DNA of 64,000 bases from Gari tellinella. Lineage: Eukaryota > Mollusca > Bivalvia > Cardiida > Psammobiidae. This document shows, one piece after another, positions 63,480 through 64,000 of this stretch (its first letter is position 1; each line of letters opens with the position of its first letter). Made by a program: the position numbers and the translations under genes. Under the pieces are notes generated by a model that saw only the letters and a program-made list of their open reading frames with translations, made no database searches and was not told the DNA's origin. Location: contig OV277859.1 of NCBI GenBank assembly GCA_922989275.2, forward strand, positions 88,036,198 through 88,100,197, read 5' to 3'.

Positions 63480-63715
63480 CCCTTTCACTCTCAATGACGC
63501 CTTAAAGCGCGTTAGCAAACATTTTGGGTACTGATCAGATATCGCGGCGTCTGATCAGGACCCAAACTGTTTGACACTCTTATCGATATCTATTAAGTAA
63601 TGCAACCTTAAGTCTAACTTTGAAACGTGTATTGCAGATAACAATACTGAAGCAGACGACAATAAAGCGGTGAGGGGTAAACATCTCCCGAATTATTTCA
63701 TCATGAAAGGGTTAG
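63476..63715. mobile_element. A2-type MITE, third of three
   Basis: TTAACCCTTTCACTCTCAAT to CATGAAAGGGTTAG. Hairpin 63514-63574 (CAAACATTTTGGGTACTGAT ... CTGATCAGGACCCAAACTG), left inner arm partly deleted. Confidence 0.9.
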
Positions 63716-63812
63716 TGAAGGTCTATGATGGTAGAGAAAGGGGTAAGGAAATGTCAAAGTGTCAAACAGTTTAAACAGTGTCAAAGAGTTTAAATCCTTG
63801 TGAGACGTCAAG
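63716..63812. repeat. A-like fragment with repeated arm
   Basis: GTGTCAAACAGTTTAAACA and GTGTCAAAGAGTTTAAATC are two adjacent copies of a clan-1 left arm, then TGTGAGACGTC. No ends. Confidence 0.45.
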
Positions 63813-64000
63813 TTTCTTAAATAAGAGAGACATGTGGAAATATTTGCTGTTTCAGATTCAATCAGAAATGTAAAGATATACTATATACACCTTGCTGTAG
63901 TGCTGTCTGCTTCAGCGAGGGTGATTTTATACTCTCATTTTAAACGAGCTTATAGGCAAGCGCATTGCAATACAAAAATCAAGAATACACAGTGTTTTGA

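Noticed and set aside
1497..63715. CRISPR-like array (regularly repeated palindromes)
   Set aside because: Copies are dispersed with irregular spacing, inside elements with their own ends, in a eukaryotic context; no spacers or cas genes.

Overview
This is eukaryotic, AT-rich, gene-poor genomic DNA. I found no protein-coding host gene, tRNA or rRNA. The only substantial reading frame is a reverse transcriptase at 37571-39475. The style (non-LTR retrotransposon remnants, trinucleotide microsatellites, very many short palindromic non-autonomous DNA transposons) suggests an invertebrate, probably a bivalve mollusc or another lophotrochozoan. That is inference; nothing here proves the species.

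The window is dominated by short (about 200-370 bp) elements, each with a long, often near-perfect hairpin at its centre. Family names used here are my own. TTAA-ended families, with ends of the form TTAA-CCC as in piggyBac, are A1 (TTAACCCCTTCACTGCC), A2 (TTAACCCTTTCACTCTCAAT), A4 (TTAACCCTTATCCTGCTG), C (TTAACCCTTTACC), F (TTAACCCTTTCCTCCC) and H (TTAACCCATTTGTGC). TA-ended families, with ends of the form TA-CAGT as in Tc1/mariner/pogo, are B (TACAGTGGAGAAAACGTT), D (TACAGTAAAACCTCTCTAT), D2 (TACAGTAAAATCGTGTTAAG), E (TACAGTGCTCCCTCCCTAC) and G (TACAGTTAAAATTCGATATC). No transposase gene is present, so movement would need enzymes supplied from elsewhere.

The unusual point is that two hairpin types cut across the two kinds of ends. 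The clan-1 hairpin (arm GCAAACAGT ... TGATCAGACGCC) is the core of A, F and H (TTAA ends) and also of B and E (TA ends). The clan-2 hairpin (arm GCTTAAAGCAGG ... AAAGTAAAGCAGAA) is the core of C (TTAA ends) and also of D and D2 (TA ends). Substitutions in one arm are repeatedly mirrored in the other arm, and some copies lack the hairpin altogether. So the hairpin behaves like a module separate from the shell that carries it.

Layout: 1-5.1 kb, scattered B, C and F copies and a microsatellite; 5.2-5.8 kb, a GC-rich inverted-repeat element; 6-22.5 kb, dense A/B/C/D/E/F/H copies; 23-25 kb, a low-complexity tract and a 0.9-kb AT-rich TTAA-bounded unit; 25-32.8 kb, dense nested copies including a related empty site for A4; 34-36.5 kb, E, J and A1 copies; 37.5-39.6 kb, the 5'-truncated retrotransposon and a 30-bp-arm hairpin; 41-46 kb, nested D/B/B, A4, E, a second retrotransposon tail and the long-hairpin family P; 46-60 kb, sparser copies; 62-63.8 kb, an A/E cluster ending in three A elements that share TTAA sites. 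Shorter gaps between listed features that have no entry of their own showed me nothing recognisable.
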